Shown in pieces: positions 52,418 to 61,394 of a stretch of 64,000 bases of DNA; positions within the stretch are counted from its first letter, which is position 1; each line of letters opens with the position of its first letter. The position numbers and the translations under genes were made by a program. The notes below the pieces were generated by a model that saw only the letters and a program-made list of their open reading frames with translations, ran no database searches and was not told the origin of the DNA. The stretch is from Streptomyces sp. NBC_00178 (GTDB lineage: Bacteria; Actinomycetota; Actinomycetes; Streptomycetales; Streptomycetaceae). The stretch covers positions 6,601,501 through 6,665,500 of the forward strand of contig NZ_CP108143.1 of assembly GCF_036206005.1 (NCBI RefSeq), written 5' to 3'.

Positions 52418-53904
52418 GCGCACCCGGGCATCCGGCGGCGGTGGCCGCCGTCGCCCTCGTCGTCCTGGCCACCGTCCTCGTGGGCGGCTTCGGGCTGCGG
52501 ATCTCCCGCACCACGTCCGACTTCTACGTCGCCTCGCGCACCGTGCGGCCGCGTCTCAACGCCGCGGCGATCAGCGGTGAGTACCTCTCCGCCGCGTCCT
52601 TCCTCGGCATCGCGGGCCTCGTCCTCGTGCACGGCCCCGACATGCTCTGGTACCCGGTCGGGTACACCGCCGGCTATCTGGTCCTGCTGGTCTTCGTCGC
52701 GGCGCCGCTGCGCCGCTCGGGGGCGTACACCCTGCCCGACTTCGCGGAGGGGCGGCTCGAATCGCGGCAGGTCCGCCGACTGGTGAGCGTGTTCGTCGTG
52801 GGCGCGGGCTGGGTGTACCTGGTGCCGCAGCTCCAGGGCGCCGGCCTCACCCTGAAGACCCTTACGGGCGCGCCGGGCTGGCTCGGCGACGTACTCGTCG
52901 CCTCCGTCGTCGTGGTCGCCGTCGCGGCCGGGGGGATGCGGTCGGTCACCTTCGTCCAGGTCTTCCAGTACTGGCTGAAACTCACCGCGCTCCTGGTGCC
53001 CGCCATCTTCCTCGTACTCGCCTGGCAGGGCGACGGCCGCCCCCGTGTGACCTTCGACGAACAGATCACCGTCTTCCGGGCCGACCATCCGCTCTACGCG
53101 ACGTACGGGCTGATCGTGGCGACCTTCCTCGGCACGATGGGGCTGCCCCACGTCGTCGTCCGCTTCTACACCAGCCCCAACGGCCGCGACGCCCGCCGCA
53201 CCACCGTCGCCGTCCTCGCCCTGGTCGGCCTGTTCTACCTGCTGCCGCCCGTCTACGGAGCCCTGGGGCGGCTGTACGCGCCCGAGCTCATGCACGGGGG
53301 CGACGCCGACGCCGCGGTCCTGCTGCTGCCCGCCCGCGTGATCGGCGGCCTCGGTGGTGATCTGCTCGGCGCCCTCCTGGCGGGCGGGGCGTTCGCGGCG
53401 TTCCTGTCCACGGCCTCCGGGCTCACCATGGCCGTCGCCGGAGTGATCACCCAGGACGTCCTGCCCTCCCGGGGTGTACGGCACTTCCGGCTGGCCACCG
53501 TCCTGGCCATCGCGGTGCCGCTGGCGGGTTCGCTGCTGGTCAGCCGGGTGCCCGTCGCCGACGCTGTGGGCATGGCCTTCGCGGTCTCCGCCTCCTCCTT
53601 CTGCCCGTTGCTCGTCCTCGGCATCTGGTGGCGCCGTCTCACCCCGCCCGGCGCCATCGCCGGACTGCTGCTCGGGGGCGGCTCGGCGCTGCTCTCCGTG
53701 GCCATCACCGTCAGCGGCGCGGTGCGTCCACCGGGCTGGCCGCACGCCCTGCTGGCCTGGCCGGCCGTCTGGTCCGTACCGGTCGGCTTCCTCGCGATGG
53801 TCCTGGTCTCCCTCGCCACCCCGGGGCGCATACCACCCGGCACCAACGCCGCCATGACCCGCTTCCACCTGCCGGAGGCGCTGACCTCGGGGCGCGGCCG
53901 GTGA
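52414..53904 (+). CDS. Sodium:solute symporter (SSS family)
   Basis: 496 residues with about 13 membrane segments. DFYVASRTVRPRLNAAAISGEYLSAASFLG is the SSS N-terminal signature of ActP/MctC-like carboxylate transporters. FLGTMGLPHVVVRFYTSPNGRDAR resembles the conserved helix region. Acetate, propionate or pyruvate are likely substrates (inference). GTG overlaps the upstream stop; the downstream kinase overlaps its own stop. Confidence 0.88.
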   Translation: MSAPGHPAAVAAVALVVLATVLVGGFGLRISRTTSDFYVASRTVRPRLNAAAISGEYLSAASFLGIAGLVLVHGPDMLWYPVGYTAGYLVLLVFVAAPLRRSGAYTLPDFAEGRLESRQVRRLVSVFVVGAGWVYLVPQLQGAGLTLKTLTGAPGWLGDVLVASVVVVAVAAGGMRSVTFVQVFQYWLKLTALLVPAIFLVLAWQGDGRPRVTFDEQITVFRADHPLYATYGLIVATFLGTMGLPHVVVRFYTSPNGRDARRTTVAVLALVGLFYLLPPVYGALGRLYAPELMHGGDADAAVLLLPARVIGGLGGDLLGALLAGGAFAAFLSTASGLTMAVAGVITQDVLPSRGVRHFRLATVLAIAVPLAGSLLVSRVPVADAVGMAFAVSASSFCPLLVLGIWWRRLTPPGAIAGLLLGGGSALLSVAITVSGAVRPPGWPHALLAWPAVWSVPVGFLAMVLVSLATPGRIPPGTNAAMTRFHLPEALTSGRGR

Positions 53905-55127
53905 CCGGGGCCGGGATCGCCGTCATCGCGGTGGTGGCGCTGCTGCTGTTCGGCACGGGCTTCCTGCTGGGCCGCACCGCCCGCCCCGTACGCACCAGCG
54001 ACGTGGGCACGCCCGTGGAACACGCCACCTTCGAGACGCTGCACACCGCCTCCCTCGCCGCGCCCCCGCTCCGCGCCGGGCTCACGGAGGAGAGCGCGCG
54101 CCGCTCGGCGCGAGGGCTGCGCTCGCTGCTGGGCACGGACGCGCTCTGCCTGACCGACCGGGACCGGGTGCTCGTGTGGGACGGGGAGGGCGAGCACCAC
54201 GGCAAGGACGTGATGCACCACGTCGAGGGCCTGCTCTCCAGCGGCCGCGACACCGCCTTCCACACCGACTGCGGTGACGTCGACTGCCCGTTGCGCTGGG
54301 CCGTGGCCGTGCCCCTGACGGTCGACCACCGTGTCCTCGGCACCCTCGTCGCCTACGCGCCCCGGGAGTCGGCGGTCCTCGCCAGGGCCGCGGGGGAGGT
54401 GGCCCGCTGGGTCTGCGTACAGCTCGAACTCGCCGAACTCGACCGGTCGCGCACGCAGCTCATCGAGGCGGAGATCAAGGCGCTGCGGGCGCAGATCTCG
54501 CCGCACTTCATCTTCAACTCCCTGGCGGCGATAGCCTCGTTCGTCCGCACCGACCCGGAGCAGGCGCGCGAACTCCTGCTGGAGTTCGCCGACTTCACGC
54601 GCTACTCGTTCCGCCGGCACGGCGAGTTCACCACGCTGGCCGACGAGCTGCACTCGATCGACCAGTATCTCGCCCTGGTACGGGCCCGATTCGGCGAGCG
54701 GCTGTCCGTCACCCTCCAGGTGGCCCCCGAAGTGCTGCCCGTCGCCCTGCCGTTCCTGTGCCTCCAGCCTCTGGTGGAGAACGCGGTCAAGCACGGGCTG
54801 GAGGGGGCCGTCACGCACCCGCGCGCGCTCGGCGCTATCCGGCCCGGGGACGCCCCGATCCGCATCACGATCAGTGCGCTGGACGCCGGTGCGGAGGCCG
54901 AGGTGGTCATCGAGGACGACGGGGCGGGGATGGACCCCGCGCGACTGCGGCAGATCCTGCGGGGCGAGGGCGGAACCTCCAGCGGCGTCGGCCTGCTCAA
55001 CGTCGACGAGCGGCTGCGCCAGGTGTACGGCGACGACTACGGGCTCGTCATCGAGACGGGCGTCGGCGCGGGGATGCGGATCACGCTGCGGCTCCCCAAG
55101 TACCGTGCCGGCGTGCACGGTTCGTGA
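53901..55127 (+). CDS. LytS-type sensor histidine kinase
   Basis: 408 residues. One N-terminal membrane segment, a GAF-like region (about 45-175), the His_kinase domain with His202 (QISPHFIFNSL), and HATPase with PLVENAVKHGLEG and GSSGVGLLNVDERL-like boxes. It partners the LytTR regulator at 50014 and is coupled to the symporter gene by a 4-base overlap, so it may sense the transported carboxylate. Confidence 0.9.
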   Translation: MTGAGIAVIAVVALLLFGTGFLLGRTARPVRTSDVGTPVEHATFETLHTASLAAPPLRAGLTEESARRSARGLRSLLGTDALCLTDRDRVLVWDGEGEHHGKDVMHHVEGLLSSGRDTAFHTDCGDVDCPLRWAVAVPLTVDHRVLGTLVAYAPRESAVLARAAGEVARWVCVQLELAELDRSRTQLIEAEIKALRAQISPHFIFNSLAAIASFVRTDPEQARELLLEFADFTRYSFRRHGEFTTLADELHSIDQYLALVRARFGERLSVTLQVAPEVLPVALPFLCLQPLVENAVKHGLEGAVTHPRALGAIRPGDAPIRITISALDAGAEAEVVIEDDGAGMDPARLRQILRGEGGTSSGVGLLNVDERLRQVYGDDYGLVIETGVGAGMRITLRLPKYRAGVHGS

Positions 55128-55162
55128 TCAGCCGACGGCCGCGCACCTGTGCGTCCGGCGTC

Positions 55163-55669
55163 TCAGTACAGGTGGACGGCCAGGTGGCCGAGGGGCAGCC
55201 CGAGCTGCCAGGCCGGCGTCCATACCTGCGCCTCGCCGTCCTCGGTACCCAGCGCCTCCCACGGCTGCGGGCCGATGGCGTCGAGGTCCGCGGCCAGCAG
55301 TTCGGTCTCCTCCAGCCACCGCCAGGCCGCCCGCGCCATCACGAGGTCGGGGTCGGTCCGCCCGTCGGCGGGGGTGGGGCGCTCCAGGGCCTCCAGCCTG
55401 GCGCAGACCCATCGGCGCCAGGTCACGCCGTACGCGGTGAGCAGCCGCAGCTCGTCCACCCGTACGGCGGGCAGTTCCTCGGCCGCCGCCCCGTCGGAGA
55501 GGAAGATCGTGAGCGCGAGCGCGTCGCGCCCCGCACGGAACTCCAGGGTGGTCGGCTCCATGAGGTCACCGGTCACGAGCAGTTCGTCCGCGATGTACTC
55601 CGAGTACATCCACGCCATCGGGACCGGCAGCCCGCCCCCGCCGGTTTCGTCGCAGTAATCGGGACGCAT
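55163..55669 (-). CDS. Hypothetical conserved-looking protein
   Basis: 168 residues, soluble, rich in Trp and Leu. Segments such as VPMAWMYSEYIADELLVT and WRWLEETELLAADLDAIGPQPWEAL show strong codon bias and suggest a real gene. I do not recognise the family. ATG at 55669 with GAGG 8 bases upstream. Confidence 0.65.
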   Translation of the reverse strand: MRPDYCDETGGGGLPVPMAWMYSEYIADELLVTGDLMEPTTLEFRAGRDALALTIFLSDGAAAEELPAVRVDELRLLTAYGVTWRRWVCARLEALERPTPADGRTDPDLVMARAAWRWLEETELLAADLDAIGPQPWEALGTEDGEAQVWTPAWQLGLPLGHLAVHLY

Positions 55670-55779
55670 CCCGTCTCGCCTCTTTCGTCAACTCGGCACC
55701 GGCCTCACGCAGCATTGAACCGGGGGCGCGTGCCCCGCGTGGGCAGAAGGGCAGGATCCGTCGGGAGATTCGAGGTGTG

Positions 55780-55977
55780 ATGACCGCCGACCGCGGCGAC
55801 GACCCGCACGTACGGCAGTCGCTGGGCGCCTATGTGCTCGATGCCCTGGCCGCCGGCGAGAGCGCTCCGGTGGCCGCGCACCTCCAGAAGTGCGCGGCGT
55901 GCGCGGCCGCCTATGTGGAGGTCGCGGAGGCGGCGTCCCTGCTGGGGCTGGCGGACGAGGAGGACCTGCTCGAGTAG
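55780..55977 (+). CDS. Short zf-HC2 anti-sigma-like protein
   Basis: 65 residues. HVRQSLGAYVLDALAAGESAPV and HLQKCAACAAAYVEV give the His-Cys-Cys zinc motif of ZAS anti-sigma factors. The last 67 bases overlap the convergent ECF sigma gene in antisense. Probable partner of that sigma factor (inference). A GTG directly upstream of the ATG is an alternative start. Confidence 0.7.
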   Translation: MTADRGDDPHVRQSLGAYVLDALAAGESAPVAAHLQKCAACAAAYVEVAEAASLLGLADEEDLLE

Positions 55978-56480
55978 CCGGGGAGGCTCCGCGCCAGGAC
56001 GCGCAGCGCGTAGTACGAACGGGACTTCACCGTGCCCGCCGGTATCCCGAGGGCCAGCGCCGTCTCGCCCACGCTGAGCCCGCGGAAGTAGATCTGCACG
56101 AGCACCGCGCGGTGCTCCGGGCTCAGCGTCCGTACCGCCTCGCGCACGTCCAGCGAACAGGCCGCGGCCTCGGCGGTGTTGTCCCGGGCGGGCGCGGTCT
56201 CCAGGACCACGTCGCTGACCTCGGCCGGCCGCGCGAGGCGGGACCGCCGCGCGTCGATGGCCAGGCGCCGTGCGACGGTGAAGAGCCACGGCCGCATCGA
56301 CTCGTAGGGCGCGTCGAAGGCCTCGGGGTGCTGCCAGGCGCGTACGAGCGTCTCCTGCAGCAGGTCCTCCGCCCGCTGCCGGTCGCCGAAGGTCAGCCCG
56401 AGCAGGAAGTGGAGGAGCGCGGGCCCGTGTTCGCGCTGCATCCGGGCGAGGGCCCGTTCGTCCGTCGTCGCGGTGATCAT
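55911..56480 (-). CDS. ECF-family RNA polymerase sigma factor
   Basis: 189 residues. Region 2 is AEDLLQETLVRAWQHPEAFD and YESMRPWLFTVARRLAIDARR; region 4 is LSPEHRAVLVQIYFRGLSVGETALALGIPAGTVKSRSYYALRVL. The ATG at 56480 starts MITATTDERALARM. The last 20 codons are Ser/Ala/Asp-rich and lie in antisense to the convergent anti-sigma-like gene. Confidence 0.9.
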   Translation of the reverse strand: MITATTDERALARMQREHGPALLHFLLGLTFGDRQRAEDLLQETLVRAWQHPEAFDAPYESMRPWLFTVARRLAIDARRSRLARPAEVSDVVLETAPARDNTAEAAACSLDVREAVRTLSPEHRAVLVQIYFRGLSVGETALALGIPAGTVKSRSYYALRVLARSLPGYSSRSSSSASPSRDAASATST

Positions 56481-56737
56481 GGTGAACGTCCCTTCCCGAA
56501 GAGGCCCCTGACGCCTCGCTCCCGCCTGGCGTATACGAGCGCATCGGGGCGCGGGGGGACAGGCGGTGCGCAGAGGCGTGCGCCGAGCGGTCGCTCGGAG
56601 CGGCGAGTGGTGCGGTGAACGGTCACGGGGCGCCGATACGGCCGATTCAGGTACTTGGTCACCTTTGTTCTTGACTCGGCGGTATGACTGTATGTGTAGT
56701 CGGGTGGCTGAAACCGTCCGAACCGGGAGTCGTGCCG

Positions 56738-57955
56738 ATGACGAAGCGCATCCGACCGAGTGCGGCGATCGTGGTCGCAGGTCTGCTCGCCACCGCGACG
56801 GCCTGCTCCGGGCCGCCCGCGTCACCCCCCGGCTTCGCCGGTCGTCATCCCGCCGCCGCCCACGGCGCGAACGTCGCCGAGGGCACGGGAGCGGACGGCG
56901 GGCGGGCCTTCACGCTGGTCGCCGCCGGCGGCATCCTGCCGGACACCCCGCTGATCGACCGGGCGGCGCAGGACGCCGGGGGAGCGGGCTTCGACTTCCG
57001 TCCCATGCTGAAGGGAGTGGCGCCGACCGTCTCCCAGGCGGATCTGGCCATCTGCCACATGGAGACGGCGTACGGACAACAGGGCGGCCCCTACACCGGC
57101 GCACCCTCCTTCAGGTCGCCGCCCGAGGTCGCCACGGCACTGCGCGCCACCGGTTTCGACTCCTGCTCCACCGCGTCCGACCACAGCCTGGACGACGGCG
57201 CCCGGGGCATCCGGCGGACACTCGACGCCCTTGACGGGGCAGGCATCGCCCATGCCGGAACGGCCCGTTCGGCAGCGGAGGCGTCCCGTCCCGCACTGCT
57301 CAGGGCGGGCAAGGGCAAGGACGCGGCGCGAGTCGCCCACCTCGCCTACACGAACGGTGCCCCGGGTGCCGGGAAGCCGACGGGGCGGCCGTGGGAGGTC
57401 GCTCCGATCGACGGCCCGCGCATCGTCGCGGACGCGAGGAAGGCCCGCGAGGCCGGCGCGGACGTGGTGGTCGTCTCCCTCCACTGGGGCACCGAGGGTC
57501 AGGACGCACCCGACGACGCCCAGCGCACCCTCGGCCGCCGGCTGACGTCCTCCGCCACCGGCGACCGCCCCGACATCGACCTGATCCTCGGCACCACCCA
57601 CGTCCCGCAGGCGTACGAGAAGGTCAACGGCACCTGGATCGCCTACGGCAGCGGCAACCAGATCGCCGGCGCCGCGGTGGGTCACGACGGGGTACCGGAC
57701 CCGCGCGCCGGGGAGGGGGCCATGGGCCGCTTCACCTTCGCCCCGCCGGCCGGACCCGGGAAGCGCTGGACCGTGAGGAAGGCCGAATTCCTGCCGCAGT
57801 GGTTCGACCCGGCGGCCGGCCGGGCCGTCCGCCTCTCCCCGGCGACGGCCGAGGCGGGCCCGGGGCGCGGTGACCTGAACCGGATCCACGACCGCATCAG
57901 CCGTGTGGTGCTCAGCCGCGGCGCCGCCCAGGACGGACTCGTCGAGGGACGCTGA
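56738..57955 (+). CDS. CapA-like (PGA_cap) lipoprotein
   Basis: 405 residues. Signal peptide with lipobox-like ATAC (Cys near residue 24). The CapA metallophosphoesterase-like domain shows VAAGGILPDTPL, DLAICHMET, FDSCSTASDHSLDDGARGI, SLHWGTEGQD and LGTTHVPQAYEKVNGTW. The His in the usual GHHPHV region is GTTHV here, slightly divergent. It may act on poly-gamma-glutamate or related polymers. ATG 56738 follows GGGAG 8 bases upstream. Confidence 0.85.
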   Translation: MTKRIRPSAAIVVAGLLATATACSGPPASPPGFAGRHPAAAHGANVAEGTGADGGRAFTLVAAGGILPDTPLIDRAAQDAGGAGFDFRPMLKGVAPTVSQADLAICHMETAYGQQGGPYTGAPSFRSPPEVATALRATGFDSCSTASDHSLDDGARGIRRTLDALDGAGIAHAGTARSAAEASRPALLRAGKGKDAARVAHLAYTNGAPGAGKPTGRPWEVAPIDGPRIVADARKAREAGADVVVVSLHWGTEGQDAPDDAQRTLGRRLTSSATGDRPDIDLILGTTHVPQAYEKVNGTWIAYGSGNQIAGAAVGHDGVPDPRAGEGAMGRFTFAPPAGPGKRWTVRKAEFLPQWFDPAAGRAVRLSPATAEAGPGRGDLNRIHDRISRVVLSRGAAQDGLVEGR

Positions 57956-57994
57956 CCGGGCGGCCGAAGCGGGCCCCGCCCGTCGCAGGAGCCG

Positions 57995-58456
57995 CTACGG
58001 CACCACGGTGACCGGCCAGAGCCCCGCCTTCACCAGGCGCACGGCGACGGAACCGACGAAGCGGTGCCCGGCGGACTCCGACGCACCCACCACCACGGCG
58101 TCCGCCTTCAGCTCGTCGGCCGCCGTCACGAGGCCGTTGTACGGATCACCCCGGAAGGTGTGGAACTCCCAGCGGACGTTCCATATGTCCTTGAGCCGCT
58201 CGGTCGCGCTTCTGATCTCGTGCACCAGCCCTTCCGCGACCTCCCCGGTGGCGTCGGCGACCGGTGCGCCCAGGGCGGCGCCGGCCGCCATCACCGGCTG
58301 CACGTAGACCAGGGCGAGCAGCGCGTTCTGCCGGCGTGCCAGACCCGCCGCGTACGCCGCCGCGCGCATCGAGGACTCGGAACCGTCGAGGCCCGCGACG
58401 ATCACCTTGGGGCCGTCCGTGCCGCGTTCGAAGCGGTCTTCCTGCTGCTCTTCCAC
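57995..58456 (-). CDS. Universal stress protein
   Basis: 153 residues, one UspA domain: VIVAGLDGSESSMRAAAYAA (N-terminal), and an ATP-binding-like DAVVVGASESAGHRFVGSVAVRLV. The C-terminus is PVTVVP. GTG 58456 fits a leaderless promoter (TAACCT 7 bases upstream); GTG 58462 is an alternative. Confidence 0.85.
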   Translation of the reverse strand: MEEQQEDRFERGTDGPKVIVAGLDGSESSMRAAAYAAGLARRQNALLALVYVQPVMAAGAALGAPVADATGEVAEGLVHEIRSATERLKDIWNVRWEFHTFRGDPYNGLVTAADELKADAVVVGASESAGHRFVGSVAVRLVKAGLWPVTVVP

Positions 58457-58619
58457 GGCCACGAGGTTAGCCGCTGCCCCCACGCGCGCCGCCGCCGCCT
58501 CCAGCCGAGGGGCACGCCCGCCCGGGCCACCGCGTGTGCACTGCATCCATCGGGTGCAAAACGTGACATCCCCGGTGTCGGCGCGTGGCACGGGCGTAAC
58601 TCCGTGCGAGCAGTTGTTC

Positions 58620-59468
58620 ATGAAGCATGATCAGATTCCAGCCGACCGCCGCACCCTGCTGCGCCTCGCCCTCGCGCTGGGCGCCACCGCGGCCGTGCAC
58701 ATGATCGCGGCGGATCCGGCGGGCACCCCGGTGCGTCCGGGCGGCGAGCCGGCGCCGGCCCCTGCGGCGGGACCCCAGGCGAGCGCCCCGGCGGCGCCGG
58801 GGGCGTACCGTCTGCGGCCCATGACCGCGAGCACCCCGGCCCGTTTCCAGCCCGCTCCGCCGCCCGTCCGCACCCGGCCGTTCGAGGAACTGCCCGAACT
58901 GGGGCACGACGCCATGGTCCTCAGCTTCGACGACGGCCCCGACCCGCGGTACACCCCGGACATCCTTGCGGTCCTGCGCCGCTACGACGTCCGCGCCATG
59001 TTCTTCGTGTGCGGGGAGATGGCGGCCGACAACCGTGATCTGCTCCGCGAGATGGCCGACGACGGCCACGTGGTCGGCAACCACTCCTGGTCGCACCCGC
59101 TGATCACGAAGCTCCCCAGGGCCGGCATCCGCAAGGAGCTGGGCAGCACGAGCGAGGTGATCGAGAGGACACTCGGCGCGGCACCGCTCTGGTACCGGGC
59201 CCCGTACGGCGCCTGGAACCGCAACTCCTTCGAGATCGGCGCCTCGATGGGCATGGAGCCGATGGCGTGGACGGTCGACACCCTGGACTGGACCGAGCCC
59301 GGTACCGACACCATCGTGCGCCGGGTCAAGAAGGGTGCGGCGCCCGGTGTCGTGATCCTCTCGCACGACGCGGGCGGCAACCGCTCCCAGAGCGTGGCGG
59401 CCCTGCGGCGGTACCTGCCCGCGCTCATCGAGAAGGGCTACCGGCCGACGGTTCCGCGGCGCGTCTGA
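58620..59468 (+). CDS. Secreted NodB-domain polysaccharide deacetylase
   Basis: 282 residues. A twin-arginine-like DRRTLLRLALALGATAAV signal and a Pro/Ala linker precede the NodB domain (about 100-275): SFDDGPD, HSWSHP, RAPYGAWN and LSHDAGG motifs with the metal-binding Asp and two His. It should deacetylate peptidoglycan or another surface glycan. A convincing ribosome-binding site is not seen for the ATG at 58620. Confidence 0.9.
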   Translation: MKHDQIPADRRTLLRLALALGATAAVHMIAADPAGTPVRPGGEPAPAPAAGPQASAPAAPGAYRLRPMTASTPARFQPAPPPVRTRPFEELPELGHDAMVLSFDDGPDPRYTPDILAVLRRYDVRAMFFVCGEMAADNRDLLREMADDGHVVGNHSWSHPLITKLPRAGIRKELGSTSEVIERTLGAAPLWYRAPYGAWNRNSFEIGASMGMEPMAWTVDTLDWTEPGTDTIVRRVKKGAAPGVVILSHDAGGNRSQSVAALRRYLPALIEKGYRPTVPRRV

Positions 59469-59635
59469 ACGCGGGGGAGGTCCGGTGCCGGAGGTGTACC
59501 GCGTCTGCGCCGGCCTCCCGGGTCCCAGGCCGGAGACGCGAGTGTCCGCCCCGTTCCCCGGGGCTCGCGGGGTACGGGACGGACGCGGGGCCCCGGCGGG
59601 CCAGCGGCCGTCGACGGGGCCGGGAGCCGGAACCC

Positions 59636-60298
59636 TCAGCGCGTCTCGACGAGCCGGGCGAAGACCACCACGTTGCCGTCGTAGCCGTCGGCCTTGGTGT
59701 AGCCCCCGCCGCACGTGATGACGCGCAGCTCGGCGTAGCCGGTGTCGCCGTACACCCGGGGGCCCGGGAAGTCGTTCTTGGCGAACACCTCGACGCCGTA
59801 GATCTCGAACACCGCGGTGCGGTCGTCGTAGCGGGACACCTCGATGTGCTGGCCCTTGCTGAGTGATCCGAGCCCGTAGAAGACGGCGGGCCCCGCCAGG
59901 TTGTCCACGTGGCCGACGAGGACGGAGGTTCCGCGCTGGCCGGGCGCGATGCCGTTCTGGTACCAGCCGGCGAGGTTGGGGTCCTGGGCGGGCGGTGCCT
60001 CGATCCAGCCGGCGGGGTCCAGATTGACGTCCACGATGGGGGCGTCGACCTGGATCGAGGGGATCTGTACGCGCTGGGCCGGTGCGTAGGCCAGGGGCTG
60101 CACCGGCTCGCCTCCGGCCGGGGCGGACGGCGGCGTGTCCCGCGGGCCGGCCACCGAGGCCGCGGCGGCGGGCTGCGGCGGTCCGGGTGAGGTCTCCGCG
60201 CCGTTGCGCATCAGTGCGAGCCCGGTGAGCATCACCAGGGCGATCGCGCCCCACGGTGTGTACCTGATCCGCTCGCCGCCCCACTGGTCCCGGCCCAT
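59636..60298 (-). CDS. Class F sortase
   Basis: 220 residues with an N-terminal membrane segment (about 17-30) and a Pro/Ala linker. The catalytic His is in VLVGHVDN and the Cys in RVITCGGG; the final Arg is in VVVFARL. GGGAG precedes the ATG. Divergent from a wall-protein-like gene at 60612. Confidence 0.9.
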   Translation of the reverse strand: MGRDQWGGERIRYTPWGAIALVMLTGLALMRNGAETSPGPPQPAAAASVAGPRDTPPSAPAGGEPVQPLAYAPAQRVQIPSIQVDAPIVDVNLDPAGWIEAPPAQDPNLAGWYQNGIAPGQRGTSVLVGHVDNLAGPAVFYGLGSLSKGQHIEVSRYDDRTAVFEIYGVEVFAKNDFPGPRVYGDTGYAELRVITCGGGYTKADGYDGNVVVFARLVETR

Positions 60299-60611
60299 GG
60301 TTCTCCCTTCGTCGCGACATCGCCACGCTAGGCGGGGGCATCCGGGGCGGCTATCGGAGAGGCGCGAACGGGTGGGGCCGGCTGCGTCGTCTTCTCATCG
60401 GAGTAATGAGCGGATAAAAGTTCTGACGGTCCGTGACCTGCGCGTCCGTCAGATCCAGGCAGGGGTGCGCGGCGTGTCGGTACCCGAGGTGGAGCAGTGC
60501 CGAAGTGCGCGCCTTGCGCTATGTGGTGAGGGTTCGTCATGGGATGCGTTCTCTTCGACAGATCCCGGAGAATCAGGACTCCGGGGCACGCTTCCCGCTG
60601 GAGGTTCAACG
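60299..60611. promoter_or_regulatory. Divergent promoter region of sortase and its putative substrate
   Basis: 313 bases. Nothing coding is recognisable; it should hold the promoters of both neighbours, but I can assign no convincing hexamer pair. GGAGG lies before the ATG at 60612. Confidence 0.5.
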
Positions 60612-61292
60612 ATGCGTGCTTCACGCGCTCTCGCGGTGACCGCGACCGCCTTCGCGGCGGTCGGGCTGGCCGCCCCGCTGGCCGCCGCCGGCGGCGGCCC
60701 TGGCAGCAACCCGAACAACTTCCCGACCAACGTCACCGTCAACCCGTCCTCGGTCCACCAGGGCGCCACGATGCAGGTGAGCGCGGAGGGCTGCGGCCGG
60801 TCCGGCGGCAGGGTGTGGTCGAACGCCTTTCCGACGGTGAACCTCTCCCCGGGCCGCGTCGGTTACGCCACGGCGCGCATTCGCAACGACGCGACACCGG
60901 GGCAGTACAGCCTGTCGGTTCGGTGCAACAACAGCGACAACAACTTCGGCGGCAACGGCGGGAACGGTGGGAACGGCGGGAACGGCGGCAACGGGGGTGA
61001 CGGCGGCAACGGCAACGACCGCGGAAACGACCGTGGCAACGGCAACGGCAACGGCAACGGCAGCGACCGTGGCGACCGGGGCAACGAGTTCGGTAACCGC
61101 GGTGACCAGAACGACTCGGTCGCCACGGCCCGCTTCACCGTGCTCCCGTCCCGGGGCGCGCAGGGCGGCCTCGGCGGCTCCATGGGTCCCAGCTCGGTCG
61201 AGATGCAGGTGGGCGGCGGACTCGTCGCCGCGGCAGCCCTGGGTGGTGCCGTCTTCGTCGTACGCCGCCGGATGAGCAATGCGGCGATCTGA
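60612..61292 (+). CDS. Secreted Gly/Asn-rich wall-protein-like protein, putative sortase partner
   Basis: 226 residues: signal peptide, an Ig-like N-terminal region (VTVNPSSVHQGATMQVSAEGCG), a low-complexity Gly/Asn/Asp/Arg region with repeated GGN and GN units (about 115-160), and a C-terminal hydrophobic segment with a VVRRRM tail. No canonical LPxTG is seen. Such proteins often neighbour class F sortase genes. Confidence 0.75.
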   Translation: MRASRALAVTATAFAAVGLAAPLAAAGGGPGSNPNNFPTNVTVNPSSVHQGATMQVSAEGCGRSGGRVWSNAFPTVNLSPGRVGYATARIRNDATPGQYSLSVRCNNSDNNFGGNGGNGGNGGNGGNGGDGGNGNDRGNDRGNGNGNGNGSDRGDRGNEFGNRGDQNDSVATARFTVLPSRGAQGGLGGSMGPSSVEMQVGGGLVAAAALGGAVFVVRRRMSNAAI

Positions 61293-61325
61293 CGCGTCGA
61301 ACCTCCTGCCCGGCCCGATACGCCC

Positions 61326-61360
61326 GTCGCCCCGAGTCCTGGACCAGGACCCGGGGCGAC
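61326..61360. terminator. Hairpin between the two wall-protein-like genes
   Basis: A long stem (61326-61342 with 61344-61360) has one mismatch and a very short central loop. It serves the convergent ends of both genes. Confidence 0.75.
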
Positions 61361-61394
61361 TGTCGTGTGTTCGTTCGAACGAGGCGCCGTGCCG

